The notes: generated by a model from the sequence alone, not told the origin. A stretch of DNA of 64,000 nt from DASRAU01 sp035638075 (GCA_035638075.1 DASRAU010000010.1:1-64000), one strand, 5' to 3'; positions 38,864 through 50,368 are shown, counted from the first letter of the stretch. Made by a program: numbers and translations.

Positions 38864-40057
38864 CTAGAACACCACGACGGCGGAGAGCCGGTAGAAATTG
38901 TCGTCGAGGTCGGTCGGACGCTCGTGGAGAGTCCCGTGGTCGACCTGGATCTTGCGGTCGTGCCCACGGGTGAACCAGGTGAAGCCGAAGGCGCGGGCGT
39001 TCGACTGGGTCTGTTCGAGGCCGCGGAACGATTCGATCTGGTCCCAGCGGCCGACGACCTGGATGCGGCCCGGGCCGACGTTCCACGGCAGCAGCAGGCC
39101 GGCCTGGCCGTAGGCTCCCTCCTGGCGCCGGGTCGCGAGACCGTCGGTGGTGTAGTCGTCGCGACGCTGGACCCAGGCGGCCTCGGTCGTCACCGCCCAG
39201 CGCTCCGCGAACGGCTGATCGTAGAAGACCTCCGCGGCCCAGGCGTGGTAGGCGCGCTTCTCCGCCGTGAAGGCGGCCTCGTCGCGCGCGTCCAGCCGCC
39301 CGTTCTGCGCGTCCACCTGCCCGGCGATCTGGAGAATCTTCTTCTCGCCGAGTGTTGTGCCGGTGGCGCTGAGGCCGGTCTCGGGCGTGAACCAGTTGTA
39401 CGACGCGCGCACCGTGCCGCGCAGGCTGCTCGAGGTGTTGGTGTCCTCCTGGTCGGAGCCGTCGAACACCGCGGTGCGGTACTGGAAGCCGCCCTTGTTC
39501 CCCCACGCCATGCCCCCCGTGTCGCGCGACCCCTCGACGGCGGGCCGCAGGTTGGCCACGAGCGTGCGGTCCACCAGGAGCTGGTTGAATCCCGACTGGA
39601 GGTTCTGGCGCAGGAACGGCACCTTGAACTGGCCGAACACGAGTTGCAGGCCGTCCCACTTGTGGTAGTTGATGTAGGCGTCCTTGAGGCGCACGCCGGC
39701 GTCGTCGCGCAGGATCTTGCTGCCGCTGTTGTCGAAGCCGAACTGGAAGTAGACGTCGAGCGTCTTCGAGACGCTGCCGCGGAAGATGAGGCGCATGCGG
39801 CGCACGAAGAAGTCCTCGATGTTCTCCTCCTGCGCCGGCGGCGGCGCCGTGTTGACGCCGGGGGCCGACGGGAGATCGGGGCCCGCGTCCATGGCCCACG
39901 CCATGAAGCGGAACTCCATGTCGAGCTTCCCCTTCTCGTTGTCGATGAGCGGGATCGCCGCCTCGGCCTTTGCCGCCGATCCGAGCGCGGCGGTCACGAT
40001 CGCGAGCGCCAGCGCCAGACCCCTCGCTCCGTTCCCCCTCCGTCCCCCGAACGTCAT
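38864..40057 (-). CDS. Outer-membrane porin, OprO/OprP (phosphate-selective) type
   Basis: 397 residues with a signal peptide (GLALALAIVTAALGSAAKAEA). The mature protein is a beta-barrel with the porin O/P pattern: FFVRRMRLIFRGSVSKTLDVYFQFGFD, VRLKDAYINYHKWDGLQLVFGQFKVPF, and a C-terminal strand ending in Phe (LSAVVVF), as required for outer-membrane insertion. These porins favour oxyanions such as phosphate. Its start codon overlaps the modC stop (ATGA), so it is made with the molybdate transporter and may let molybdate or similar anions into the periplasm. Confidence 0.85.
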   Translation of the reverse strand: MTFGGRRGNGARGLALALAIVTAALGSAAKAEAAIPLIDNEKGKLDMEFRFMAWAMDAGPDLPSAPGVNTAPPPAQEENIEDFFVRRMRLIFRGSVSKTLDVYFQFGFDNSGSKILRDDAGVRLKDAYINYHKWDGLQLVFGQFKVPFLRQNLQSGFNQLLVDRTLVANLRPAVEGSRDTGGMAWGNKGGFQYRTAVFDGSDQEDTNTSSSLRGTVRASYNWFTPETGLSATGTTLGEKKILQIAGQVDAQNGRLDARDEAAFTAEKRAYHAWAAEVFYDQPFAERWAVTTEAAWVQRRDDYTTDGLATRRQEGAYGQAGLLLPWNVGPGRIQVVGRWDQIESFRGLEQTQSNARAFGFTWFTRGHDRKIQVDHGTLHERPTDLDDNFYRLSAVVVF

Positions 40058-41181
40058 GCGGTCTCCTTGAGTGTGGCCGGCCCGGCGGCGAGCGCCCGGC
40101 AGGCGTGGGTCTTCCAGACCAGAAAGATGGCGCGGCCCGAGGCAAGGCTCAGCCGCGCGGCGGCCTCCGGCGTCAGCGCGGCCACCAGCGGCTCGCGCGC
40201 GCACGCGACGTCCACGGTGACGGCGACGCTCCCGCCCCCCTCGGCCGACGGGATCAGCTCCCGGACGACGCCCGGCACGACGTTCTGCGCCGAGAGCCCG
40301 TGCGGCGACTCGACGGCGACGATCAGCTCTTCCGCGCCGACCAGCACCGCCGCGTCGTCGCCGAGACAGAGCCCGGGGGGCGCGACGGCGGACACGTGGA
40401 TCCCCGAGCCGGCGTCGAGACGCGCGGTGCCGTGCGCGACCGCCACCACGCGCCCGCGCAGGATGTTGGTGTGGGCGCCGGCGCCGCGCCGCCCCAGCAT
40501 GTCGCGCCCCAGGAACAGGTCCGAGGGACGGCCGCGCGCCGCCACCCGGCCCGCCTCGAGGACGATCGCCTCGCGGCTCAGGAGCGACACCTCGGCGGCA
40601 TCGTGCGTCACCACGATCGAGGGGACGCCGAACTCCCGCTCGACCCGCAATAAATAAGGAAGGATGCGCCGCCGCAGCGGCAGGTCGAGCCCGCCGAGCG
40701 GCTCGTCGAGCAGCAGCAGCTCCGGACCGGCGCACAGCGCCCGGGCCAGGGCCACGCGCTGGCGCTCGCCGCCGCTCAGGTCCGCCACGGCGGAGCCGCC
40801 ACGGCCCGTGAGGCCGAGCAGGTCGAGCACCCGTTCCGGATCGATGCGCACGCCGCGCCCCTGCCGGGCCCGCCGCGCGCCGGTCAGGACGTTCCCGAGC
40901 ACGTCGCGGTGCGGGAAGAGCAGCCCGTCCTGCGGCACGTAGCCGACCCCGCGCTCCTCCGGCGGCAGGCGGAAGCCGGAGGCGCTGTCGAACCACGTCC
41001 GCCCGTGGATGCGGAGGCGCCCGCTCGCCCGCGGCCGAAGCCCCGCGAGCGTCTCGAGGAACGAGGTCTTCCCCGCCCCCGACGCGCCGAAAACGCCGAG
41101 CGCGCGCTCGTCGGTGCTCCACTGCACCGCGAGCGTGAACGGCGCCAAAGGCAGCGTCAGATCGATCTCGATGTCGCTCAT
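40054..41181 (-). CDS. modC: Molybdate ABC transporter ATP-binding protein
   Basis: 375 residues. Walker A GASGAGKTS, Q-loop GYVPQDGLLFPH, signature LSGGERQRVALARAL, Walker B LLLLDEPLGGLD and the H-loop VVTHDAAE are intact. The C-terminal domain (about 290-365, GLSAQNVVPGVVRELIP...) is a TOBE/molybdate-binding domain that senses the anion, as in ModC. It is coupled to modB (ATGA) and to the porin. Confidence 0.93.
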   Translation of the reverse strand: MSDIEIDLTLPLAPFTLAVQWSTDERALGVFGASGAGKTSFLETLAGLRPRASGRLRIHGRTWFDSASGFRLPPEERGVGYVPQDGLLFPHRDVLGNVLTGARRARQGRGVRIDPERVLDLLGLTGRGGSAVADLSGGERQRVALARALCAGPELLLLDEPLGGLDLPLRRRILPYLLRVEREFGVPSIVVTHDAAEVSLLSREAIVLEAGRVAARGRPSDLFLGRDMLGRRGAGAHTNILRGRVVAVAHGTARLDAGSGIHVSAVAPPGLCLGDDAAVLVGAEELIVAVESPHGLSAQNVVPGVVRELIPSAEGGGSVAVTVDVACAREPLVAALTPEAAARLSLASGRAIFLVWKTHACRALAAGPATLKETA

Positions 41182-41849
41182 GCCGGCGCTGTCCTCCGGC
41201 GCAGCAGCGCTTCGACGGCGTAGACCACCGCGAACGCGAGCGCCACGGTGAGGCCGACCAGCCACAGGGCCCGGCGGTCGTCCCCCGACTGGATGTCGCT
41301 GAAAATCGCCAGGGCCAGGGTCTGCGTCCGGCCCGGGATGTTCCCCGCCACGATGACGGTGGCGCCGAACTCCCCGAGCGCCCGCGCGAACCCGAGCAGG
41401 GCCGCCGCCAGCAGGCCCCGCCGGGCCAGCGGCAGCGTGATCTCGAAGAAGGTCCTGAGCGGCGAGAGCCCGAGGGTGCGCGCCATGGTCTCGAGCCGGG
41501 GATCGACCTCTTCGAACGCCACGCGGGCCGTGCGCGCCACCAGCGGCAGCGACATCACCGCCGACGCCAGCACGGCGCCTTTCCAGGTCAGCAGCAGATC
41601 GGGATCGAAGCGCAGGTTTTTCACGCCGAACGGTCCGTCGCGGGCGAGCAGGCGCAGCAGCAGGTAGCCGACCGCCGTCGGCGGCAGGACGAGCGGCAGC
41701 GCGAGCAGCGTCTCGACGGCACTGCGTCCGGTGAAACGGCGCCGCGCCAGCAGCAACCCCGCCAGCGCCCCGAGCGGGACGATCAGCAGCGTCGTGATGG
41801 ACGCCACCTTCAGGCTGAGGAGAAGCGGCAGGAGGACCGAGGAGGTCAC
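41178..41849 (-). CDS. modB: Molybdate ABC transporter permease
   Basis: 223 residues from a GTG at 41849 that overlaps the modA stop. Five or six membrane helices are visible, and the EAA loop ARTLGLSPLRTFFEITLPLARRG followed by ALGEFGATVIVAGNIPGRTQTL is the ModB signature. It forms the channel through the inner membrane with ModC. Confidence 0.93.
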   Translation of the reverse strand: MTSSVLLPLLLSLKVASITTLLIVPLGALAGLLLARRRFTGRSAVETLLALPLVLPPTAVGYLLLRLLARDGPFGVKNLRFDPDLLLTWKGAVLASAVMSLPLVARTARVAFEEVDPRLETMARTLGLSPLRTFFEITLPLARRGLLAAALLGFARALGEFGATVIVAGNIPGRTQTLALAIFSDIQSGDDRRALWLVGLTVALAFAVVYAVEALLRRRTAPA

Positions 41850-42691
41850 TTCGACGGCGCGGCGTCGAGCACGATGAACCCGTCGCGCACGAAGACCCGC
41901 CGCGCGTCGTCGCCGCCGAAGCACGCCACCAGCCGCCGCGCCGCCTCGACGTGCGGCCGATCCTTGAGCACCGCCACCGGGTAGGAGATCTTCGGCCCGT
42001 CGCCCTCCGGCACCGTGTACGCGACCTTGGTCTTCCTGGCGATGGCGGCGTCGGTCGCATAGACGATCCCGGCCTCGGCGGCGCCCGCCTCGACCGCCGC
42101 GAGCGCGGCGCGCACGTCCGGCGCCGGCGCAATCTTGTCCTTGAGAGCCTCCCAGGCGCCGATCTTCTCGAGCCACGCGCGGGCGTACCGGCCCGCCGGG
42201 ACCGCGTCGGGGTTGGCGATGGACAGGTTCTTGACCTTCGCGCCGGCCAGATCGCCGGGTCCCTGGATCGTCAGGTCCGCGTCGGCCCGCACCACGATCA
42301 CCAGGCGGTTGGAGAGGAGCGCCCGGCGGCTCGCGGCATCGACCAGCCCCTTCGCCGCCACCTTGTCCATCCACCCTTCGTCGGCGGAAAAGAACACATC
42401 GGCCTTGTTGGCCGCGAGGATCTGCTGCGCCAGGTCGTTGGAGCCGCCGAAGTTGAAGAGGATGGTCGCGCCCGCTTCCGATCCGCAGGCGGGACCGATC
42501 TCCTGGAGCGCGTCCTTCAGGCTGGCGGCCGCGTAGACGGTCAGCTCCACCGGGGCGGCCACGGACGTGGGGGACGCCGTGGCCGCCGCCGGTGCCGTCG
42601 GCACCCCTGCGCCGGCGGCCGAGCTTGCGACCAGGATCAGGAACGCCACGACGGACCGGACGCCGGCCGCCGCGATGCGCGCGATCTTCAT
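41846..42691 (-). CDS. modA: Molybdate-binding periplasmic protein
   Basis: 281 residues from the ATG at 42691. After a signal peptide (VVAFLILVASSAAGAGVPTA) and an Ala/Pro spacer, LTVYAAASLKDALQEI and FNFGGSNDLAQQI are the ligand-binding loops of ModA; FFSADEGWMDKVAAKGL, IANPDAVPAGRYARAWLE and GIVYATDA complete the family pattern. First gene of modABC-porin. Its promoter overlaps a palindromic ModE-type site; the predicted start of transcription is only about five bases before the ATG. Confidence 0.93.
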   Translation of the reverse strand: MKIARIAAAGVRSVVAFLILVASSAAGAGVPTAPAAATASPTSVAAPVELTVYAAASLKDALQEIGPACGSEAGATILFNFGGSNDLAQQILAANKADVFFSADEGWMDKVAAKGLVDAASRRALLSNRLVIVVRADADLTIQGPGDLAGAKVKNLSIANPDAVPAGRYARAWLEKIGAWEALKDKIAPAPDVRAALAAVEAGAAEAGIVYATDAAIARKTKVAYTVPEGDGPKISYPVAVLKDRPHVEAARRLVACFGGDDARRVFVRDGFIVLDAAPSK

Positions 42692-42698
42692 GGAGCGC

Positions 42699-42731
42699 GC
42701 ATCATATACGGGCGGATACAATGCCTGTCAA
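42699..42731 (-). promoter_or_regulatory. modA promoter overlapping a palindromic ModE-type operator
   Basis: On the minus strand TTGACA (42731-42726), a 17-base spacer and TATATG (42708-42703). The stretch 42699-42724 is a two-fold symmetric site, GCAT-CA-TAT-N8-ATA-CA-ATGC, lying between and over the promoter elements; a bound repressor would block modA and could also cover the start of the divergent regulator at 42731. On the plus strand TACAAT (42717-42722) could be the regulator's own -10. Confidence 0.7.
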
Positions 42732-43099
42732 TGCGACGACGACGGACGACGGCGGCGCCGGGGTGGCGGCTGGCGCCGCGCTGGCGGGCGCTCCGCGGCG
42801 GCAGGGTCGCCCTCGGCCCCGGCAAGGCCGACCTGCTCGAGGCGATCGCCGCGTCGGGATCGATCTCCGCGGCCGCCCGATCGCTCGGCATGTCGTACCG
42901 GCGCGCCTGGGTGCTGGTGGCGACCATGAACGGCTGCTTCGTCCGGCCGCTGGTGGCCACGACGTCCCGCCGCAGCGCCGGCGCCGCGCTCACGCCCGAC
43001 GGCCGCGCCGTCCTCGATCTCTACCGCCGCATCGAGGCGAAAAGCCTCGCCGCCGCCCGCGCCGACATCGCCGCGCTGCGCCGCCGCCTCCGGTCTTGA
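42731..43099 (+). CDS. ModE-like winged-helix regulator lacking the molybdate-binding domain
   Basis: 122 residues. LGPGKADLLEAIAASGSISAAARSLGMSYRRAWVLVATMN is the LysR/ModE-type winged helix, with a short helical tail. E. coli ModE has two extra molbindin domains that are absent here, so either molybdate is sensed elsewhere or the protein acts as a simple repressor. Divergent from modA, with the operator between. The start codon overlaps the -35 of modA. Confidence 0.82.
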   Translation: MRRRRTTAAPGWRLAPRWRALRGGRVALGPGKADLLEAIAASGSISAAARSLGMSYRRAWVLVATMNGCFVRPLVATTSRRSAGAALTPDGRAVLDLYRRIEAKSLAAARADIAALRRRLRS

Positions 43100-43133
43100 C
43101 CGGCGCGTCACCGGTCCCGGAGAATCCGCCCCG

Positions 43134-43886
43134 ATGCTGCGCGAGCCGCTGGCGGCGAAGAAGTTCGGGATGCGCGACGGCTTCCGCCTGCGCGGCCACG
43201 AGATCCAGCGCATCGAGGGCTTCAGCGACGCGGTGCTCGCGTTCGCCATGACGCTCCTGGTCGTGTCCCTCGAGGTCCCCCGCACGTTTCAGGAGCTGCT
43301 CGAGACGATGTCCGGTTTCGTCGCCTTCGCGCTGGCCTTCGCGCTCCTGCTGCGCATCTGGTTCCTGCAGTACCAGTGGTTCCGCCGCTACGGACTGGAG
43401 GACGGCTTCGTCATCACGCTGAACGGCGCGCTGCTGTTCGTCGTGCTGTTCTTCGTCTACCCGCTCAAGTTCCTCTTCGGGTTCCTGGTGAAGAACTTCA
43501 CCGGCCAGGAGACGCGCGTGCTGATGCCCGATGGCACGCTCCATCCCGCCATCGCCGAGAACGAGATGCGCACGCTGATGATCGTCTACGGCCTCGGCTA
43601 CATCGCGCTCTTCGGCGCCTTCTGGCTGCTCTACAACCATGCCTGGCAACGCCGCGATCAGCTCGACCTCAACGCGCTCGAGCGCTACGACACCCTCTCG
43701 ACGATGCAGGAGGCCGCCATCAACCTCGGCGTCGCCGCCCTCTCCGTTCTCATCGCCTTCTTCGCCGACTACCACCTCGCCGGCATCGCCGGTCTCACCT
43801 ACATGCTCCTCGCCCCGGTCATGACCATCTACGGGACGTACCGCGGCCGGAGGCGAAAAAAGCTCGAAACCAGCCCGGCCGGCTAG
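43134..43886 (+). CDS. TMEM175-type potassium channel family protein (DUF1211)
   Basis: 250 residues. RIEGFSDAVLAFAMTLLVVSLEV has the F30-S31-D32 filter motif of the prokaryotic TMEM175 family; six membrane segments follow, ending near residue 235. Prokaryotic members form tetrameric K+ leak channels. No regulator is adjacent. The 34-base gap to the ModE-like gene suggests possible cotranscription, without an obvious reason. Confidence 0.85.
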   Translation: MLREPLAAKKFGMRDGFRLRGHEIQRIEGFSDAVLAFAMTLLVVSLEVPRTFQELLETMSGFVAFALAFALLLRIWFLQYQWFRRYGLEDGFVITLNGALLFVVLFFVYPLKFLFGFLVKNFTGQETRVLMPDGTLHPAIAENEMRTLMIVYGLGYIALFGAFWLLYNHAWQRRDQLDLNALERYDTLSTMQEAAINLGVAALSVLIAFFADYHLAGIAGLTYMLLAPVMTIYGTYRGRRRKKLETSPAG

Positions 43887-44031
43887 TCCCTCCCTCCGGC
43901 ACGTGCGCCCGGCTGCCCCGTGTCGCACCACCGTCCGGCGTACAAGTACGGACCCCCTCCTGGGAGTTCGACGGATTGCTCCCGGGTCCCTGCGGCGCAT
44001 ACAACGGAAGCCTGCAAAAAGGAGAGTCTCA

Positions 44032-44442
44032 ATGTCCGGACGTCGGGGTACCGCACTCAGTTTCATCGTCGCCGCCGTTCTGGCGCTCGCGCCGGAAATG
44101 GTCGGCTTCGCGGGTGCGGATACGAAGCAGGATGCTCCGGGAGCACGGCTCGAAGGGGTGGTCCTCGATGTGGGCGGCACGCCCGCTTCGGGCGCGGCCG
44201 TGACCCTGACGGGACGCGAGATCAGGCGCGAATCTCCTGCCGACGCGGGTGGGCGGTTCTTCCTCGAGGCGCCGCCGGGGGTCTACCTCCTCCGCGCCGC
44301 CACCGGGGGTGTCGAAAGCGCGGAGCTGCGCATCGAGATCCGCGAGGATGAAGCTCCGCCTCTCGTCACCCTCCGGCTGCGGCCCCCGATGCCGGTCGAT
44401 GCGCCTCTGGCGCGGCTGAGCGACTCCTCCCTGGAACCCTGA
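44032..44442 (+). CDS. Small secreted carboxypeptidase-regulatory-like domain protein
   Basis: 136 residues from the ATG at 44032 behind AAGGAG. A signal peptide (GTALSFIVAAVLALAPEMVGFAGA) and one beta-sandwich of the CarboxypepD_reg type (LEGVVLDVGGTPASGAAVTLTG ... ADAGGRFFLEAPPGVYLLRAATGG). Such domains stabilise secreted proteins or bind carbohydrate. No enzymatic part. The 213 bases to the next gene hold its promoter and nothing else that I can see. Confidence 0.7.
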   Translation: MSGRRGTALSFIVAAVLALAPEMVGFAGADTKQDAPGARLEGVVLDVGGTPASGAAVTLTGREIRRESPADAGGRFFLEAPPGVYLLRAATGGVESAELRIEIREDEAPPLVTLRLRPPMPVDAPLARLSDSSLEP

Positions 44443-44593
44443 GCGCGTTCGCCTCGATGCCGGTCGCCGGACGGCTCGAGGTCTTTCTGGCCGGCGAAAA
44501 ACCTCCTGAACGACCGTTTCGAGACAGGACGAACGCCGGTCGTGAGGCTCGGGGCCCCCCGCACCGTCACGGCCGGCGTTCGTCCACCGATCG

Positions 44594-44623
44594 TTGACCC
44601 CGGGACGCCTTTCTCCTTATCCT
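44594..44623 (+). promoter_or_regulatory. Promoter of the M48 protease operon
   Basis: TTGACC (44594-44599), an 18-base spacer, and TATCCT (44618-44623), about 33 bases before the ATG at 44656, with AGGAG in between. Confidence 0.55.
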
Positions 44624-44655
44624 CACCGCAACGGTTCCCGAGGAGTCCTCCACGC

Positions 44656-45984
44656 ATGTCCTGCGCGCGCGTGCTGCGAAGGATCGTCGTCGCCGGCAGC
44701 GTTGCCGGCCTGATCCTCGCCGCGGCCGGGCGGGCGGACGCGCAGGAGAAGGGCGAGTACGGCCCGGTCCCGGTGCGCGACTCCGAGAAGCCGCTCATGA
44801 AGTCGGTGACGGAGTATGAAGACCTCTTCGTACGCCGCAACGCGCGCTACCCCGAATCGGCGGTCGGCGCGCTCGTCACCTCGATCGGCAACGCCCTCGC
44901 GCCGAAGCCGGTGGACGACTACATCCACTACCGCTTCCACGTCCTGCGCGACCCGGACGTCAACGCCTTCGCGCTGCCGGACGGCCAGGTGTACGTCCAG
45001 GCCGGTCTCATCGCGATGCTCGAGAACGAAGCGCAGCTGGCCGCGGTGATGGCGCACGAGGTGAACCACACCGCGGGACATCACGTCATCCTGAGGTATC
45101 GATCGGTGCGCTCGAAATCGGTCGCCGGCATGGTCTTCGGCCCGTTCACCCTGGGCCTCAGCGACATCTTCGTCGGGCTCAGCGTCTCGGGTTACAGCCG
45201 CGAGCTCGAGGACGAGGCGGACTCGCACGGCCTCTCCCTCATGCTCGAGGCCGGCTGGGACCCGCGGCAGATGGCGCGCACCTTCGAGCTGATGCAGGCC
45301 GACCCGGACGTCGAGACGCCGCACCGCGCCACCGCCTGGTCGTCGCACCCGCAGCTGCCGGCGCGCGTCGAGTCGGCGCGGGCCCGCGCCGCCACCCTCC
45401 TGCCGGAGGGGCCGACGACGGCCCTGAAGGTGAACGGCGACGAGTACCGCGAGATCGTGCGGCCGCTGTCGTGCGCGGTGGCGCTCGGCCTCATCGACGA
45501 GGATCAGCCGCGCACCGCCTGCGTCCTGGCGCGGCGGCTGGTCGCCGAGGCCCCCGCGAACCCCGCCACGCGCTTCGTCCTCGCCGAGTCGCTGCGCGGT
45601 CTCGGGGCGCTGAGCGAGGTCGCCCCCGCCGAACAGACGACCCAGACGGACAAGAAGCAGAACGTCAAGGAGCGGGGGCGCCTGACCCGCGCCGAGCGCG
45701 AGGCGGCCCTGCTCGCGACGCCCGAAGGCGTCGCGGAGAAGAAGCGCAATCTCGAGACGGCGTGCGACGAATACCACCGGGCGCTCGAGCTCGACGGGTC
45801 GATGGCCGAGGCGTCGCGCGGCCTCGGCCTCGCCGAGCACGGGCTCGGGAACAACGAAGCGGCCGGCCGGGCGCTCGTCGCCTATCTGCGCGCGCGCCCC
45901 GACGCGACCGATCGTCCCATCGTCCTGAAGCAGCTCGAACAGATCACCGCGGCACTGAAAAGCGACCGGGAGACCCGTCCATGA
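44656..45984 (+). CDS. M48-family metalloprotease with TPR tail (BepA-like)
   Basis: 442 residues. After the signal peptide (RIVVAGSVAGLILAAAGRADA) comes the M48 domain: NAFALPDGQVYVQAGLIAML, the zinc site H134-E-V-N-H138 followed by TAGHH, and the third ligand in SRELEDEADSHGLSLM. The C-terminal third holds TPR-like helices (ACDEYHRALELDGSMAEASRGLGLAE). BepA-type proteases degrade misassembled outer-membrane proteins in the periplasm. It overlaps the next gene by ATGA, so that protein is probably its partner. Confidence 0.9.
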   Translation: MSCARVLRRIVVAGSVAGLILAAAGRADAQEKGEYGPVPVRDSEKPLMKSVTEYEDLFVRRNARYPESAVGALVTSIGNALAPKPVDDYIHYRFHVLRDPDVNAFALPDGQVYVQAGLIAMLENEAQLAAVMAHEVNHTAGHHVILRYRSVRSKSVAGMVFGPFTLGLSDIFVGLSVSGYSRELEDEADSHGLSLMLEAGWDPRQMARTFELMQADPDVETPHRATAWSSHPQLPARVESARARAATLLPEGPTTALKVNGDEYREIVRPLSCAVALGLIDEDQPRTACVLARRLVAEAPANPATRFVLAESLRGLGALSEVAPAEQTTQTDKKQNVKERGRLTRAEREAALLATPEGVAEKKRNLETACDEYHRALELDGSMAEASRGLGLAEHGLGNNEAAGRALVAYLRARPDATDRPIVLKQLEQITAALKSDRETRP

Positions 45985-47057
45985 ACCTCCGTCGACTTCT
46001 GCTCGTCCTGCCGGTGGTGCTCGCCGCCGCGTTCTTCGCCCCGGCGCTCGAGGCGGCGCCCAAGAGCGGCACGGAGTTCATGACCGCTGGGTTCCAGACG
46101 ACGGAGACACGTCCGCTGCGGCTCGCTGTCCTGCCGGCGCACGCGCAGTTCTACAAGGCGCAGGCAGTGATGACCAACGAGATGGTCGCGGAGGCGGGGG
46201 CGCTCGAGCGGGAGTCGGCGAAGTCCATCGCCTCGATCCTCGAGGCCCGCGGCTACAGCGTCCGGCTGGTGACGCGCGCCGACATCGAGGCGATTCCTGG
46301 CGGGGCCGACCTGCTGCTGCGCTTCGACAACCGCTTCAACGAGGAGCTGGGGAAGGTCTTCAAGGCGCCGAAGGACGTGCGGCACGGCCGGTTCTCCGTC
46401 GGCGACCCGGCCACCGAGCTGGCCCGCGCGCTCAAGGTCGAAGGGCTGGTGCCGATGCGCATCGTCGCGGTCGGCAACACCGCCGGCCGGGCCGGGCTCG
46501 TCGCGGCGCTGAGCCTCGGGATGGCGTTCGTCCAGAGCTATTCGACGATGTACCTTGGCATCGTTCACGGCAACGGCGGTCGTCTCGAGGGTTACTTCAC
46601 CGGCTACGAGCCGAACGGCCTCAAGCGCATGGTGCAGGAGCCGGACAAGGCGATGGCCGAGCTGTCCGATCGGGCCATGAAGGATCTTCCGATGGCGCAC
46701 CAGGTGCTGAAGCCGAAGAAGAAGGACCTCGAGGCCGAGGCGGCCAACCCCGGCGGGGAACAGGTCGGCGACGAGATCATCCAGCAGTTCGAGGCCGCCG
46801 CCGGGAAGTCGCTCGCCGAGCCGGCCGCCGCGGCGGGTCTGGAAACGGGGCCGCCGCCTCCGGCCGGCGAGCCCCCGGCAGGCGATCCGCCGCCGGCCGA
46901 CAACCCCCCGGCCCAGGATCCCCCGCCGGCCCAGGATCCGCCGGCCGAGAAGGATCCGCCCCCGCCGCCCGGCAACCCTCCGCCGTCGCGCCGCGAGCCG
47001 CCGCCCGCCCCCGGCGAACGGGCGCCCGCAATCAGGGATCCCGCCGTCACCGGGTGA
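45981..47057 (+). CDS. Secreted protein with Pro-rich tail, coupled to the M48 protease
   Basis: 358 residues. A signal peptide (LLLVLPVVLAAAFFAPALEAAP) precedes a globular domain (residues 30-240; LRLAVLPAHAQFYKAQAVMTNEMV, LEARGYSVRLVTRADI, LVPMRIVAVGNTAGRAGLV) with the layout of periplasmic lipoprotein-like families, then a 75-residue tail of PPPAQD/PPA repeats that could cross peptidoglycan. I do not recognise a catalytic motif. Translational coupling to the protease suggests that it is a periplasmic partner. Confidence 0.7.
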   Translation: MNLRRLLLVLPVVLAAAFFAPALEAAPKSGTEFMTAGFQTTETRPLRLAVLPAHAQFYKAQAVMTNEMVAEAGALERESAKSIASILEARGYSVRLVTRADIEAIPGGADLLLRFDNRFNEELGKVFKAPKDVRHGRFSVGDPATELARALKVEGLVPMRIVAVGNTAGRAGLVAALSLGMAFVQSYSTMYLGIVHGNGGRLEGYFTGYEPNGLKRMVQEPDKAMAELSDRAMKDLPMAHQVLKPKKKDLEAEAANPGGEQVGDEIIQQFEAAAGKSLAEPAAAAGLETGPPPPAGEPPAGDPPPADNPPAQDPPPAQDPPAEKDPPPPPGNPPPSRREPPPAPGERAPAIRDPAVTG

Positions 47058-47085
47058 AAGTCAGGCGGATCAGCGCCCCCCACCA

Positions 47086-47115
47086 TTGACGCCCGGGCCG
47101 CCGCTTCTCTAGACT
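47086..47115 (+). promoter_or_regulatory. Promoter and structured leader of hppA
   Basis: TTGACG (47086-47091), 18 bases, TAGACT (47110-47115). The leader of about 100 bases contains two hairpins, GCCGGG-AGACC-CCCGGC and GGGGC-ATGTAC-GCCCC; the second lies just before the ribosome-binding site GAGAGGAG of hppA and could influence translation. Confidence 0.55.
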
Positions 47116-47221
47116 GACGCCCCGCCGGGAGACCCCCGGCCATCCCAGACAGTTGCGACCACCCCGCCCGACCGGGGAGACCGAATCGAGTGGGGCATGT
47201 ACGCCCCGAGAGGAGTCCCAG

Positions 47222-49696
<2,475 letters not shown>

Positions 49697-49873
49697 CGGA
49701 CGCGCCTCCCCGGCGGAAGCGCGATATGGGTCGGGCCGCCCGACTCAGCAGGGATTCAGGTTCGGACCTCCGCCTTGTCTTTGTGAGGCGCTCGATTTAC
49801 GGTATGCAGCAATCAGTCGAGGACGGCCGCCTGAGGGCCTCCTGAAGGCTGAACAATGAGGAGGAAGCAGCTG

Positions 49874-50368
49874 ATGAAGGTGAACTTGGTGCGTGCGGGG
49901 GTCATGGCCGGGATGGTCGCGCTTGCGGGATCCGGATTCGTCCTGGCGGACGGGTCGAAGCCCGCGGGGCATCCCGGGCAGCACAAGAGCACCGGGCAGC
50001 ACGCCGCGGGAGCCGGTCAGGGACAGCACTGGGACATGTTCGCCAAGTCCTTCGACGCCAACGGCGACGGCAAGGTCTCGAAAGAGGAGTTCCTCGCCAA
50101 GCGTCCGCTGTTCGACAAGATGGACGGCAACCATGACGGCTCGGTCACGTCCGACGAGGTGAAGGCGATGCCGGCGGTTCAGAAGCACGGCGGCACCGGC
50201 CAGAACTTCGTGGCCCACTTCGACGGCGACAAGGACGGCAAGGTCACGACCGCCGAGTACGACACGAAGCGCACGTCCGCCTTCGACAAGATGGACAAGA
50301 ACAAGGACGGCTTCATCGACCAGTCCGAGTTCAAGGCGCAGCCGCCGAACGAGGACACGGGCGTCTAG
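49874..50368 (+). CDS. Secreted four-EF-hand calcium-binding protein
   Basis: 164 residues from the ATG at 49874 (AGGAGG nine bases before; an ATG at 49856 is less likely). The signal peptide is LVRAGVMAGMVALAGSGFVLA. Four EF-hand loops are plain: DANGDGKVSKEEF, DGNHDGSVTSDEV, DGDKDGKVTTAEY and DKNKDGFIDQSEF, in two pairs. It should bind calcium outside the cytoplasm as a buffer or sensor. A terminator follows. The 176 bases after hppA hold only short inverted repeats. Confidence 0.85.
   Translation: MKVNLVRAGVMAGMVALAGSGFVLADGSKPAGHPGQHKSTGQHAAGAGQGQHWDMFAKSFDANGDGKVSKEEFLAKRPLFDKMDGNHDGSVTSDEVKAMPAVQKHGGTGQNFVAHFDGDKDGKVTTAEYDTKRTSAFDKMDKNKDGFIDQSEFKAQPPNEDTGV

Noticed and set aside
49745..49760. 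TGAATCCCTG on the minus strand, like the ECF motif
   Set aside because: The second block is missing at the right distance and no minus-strand gene follows.
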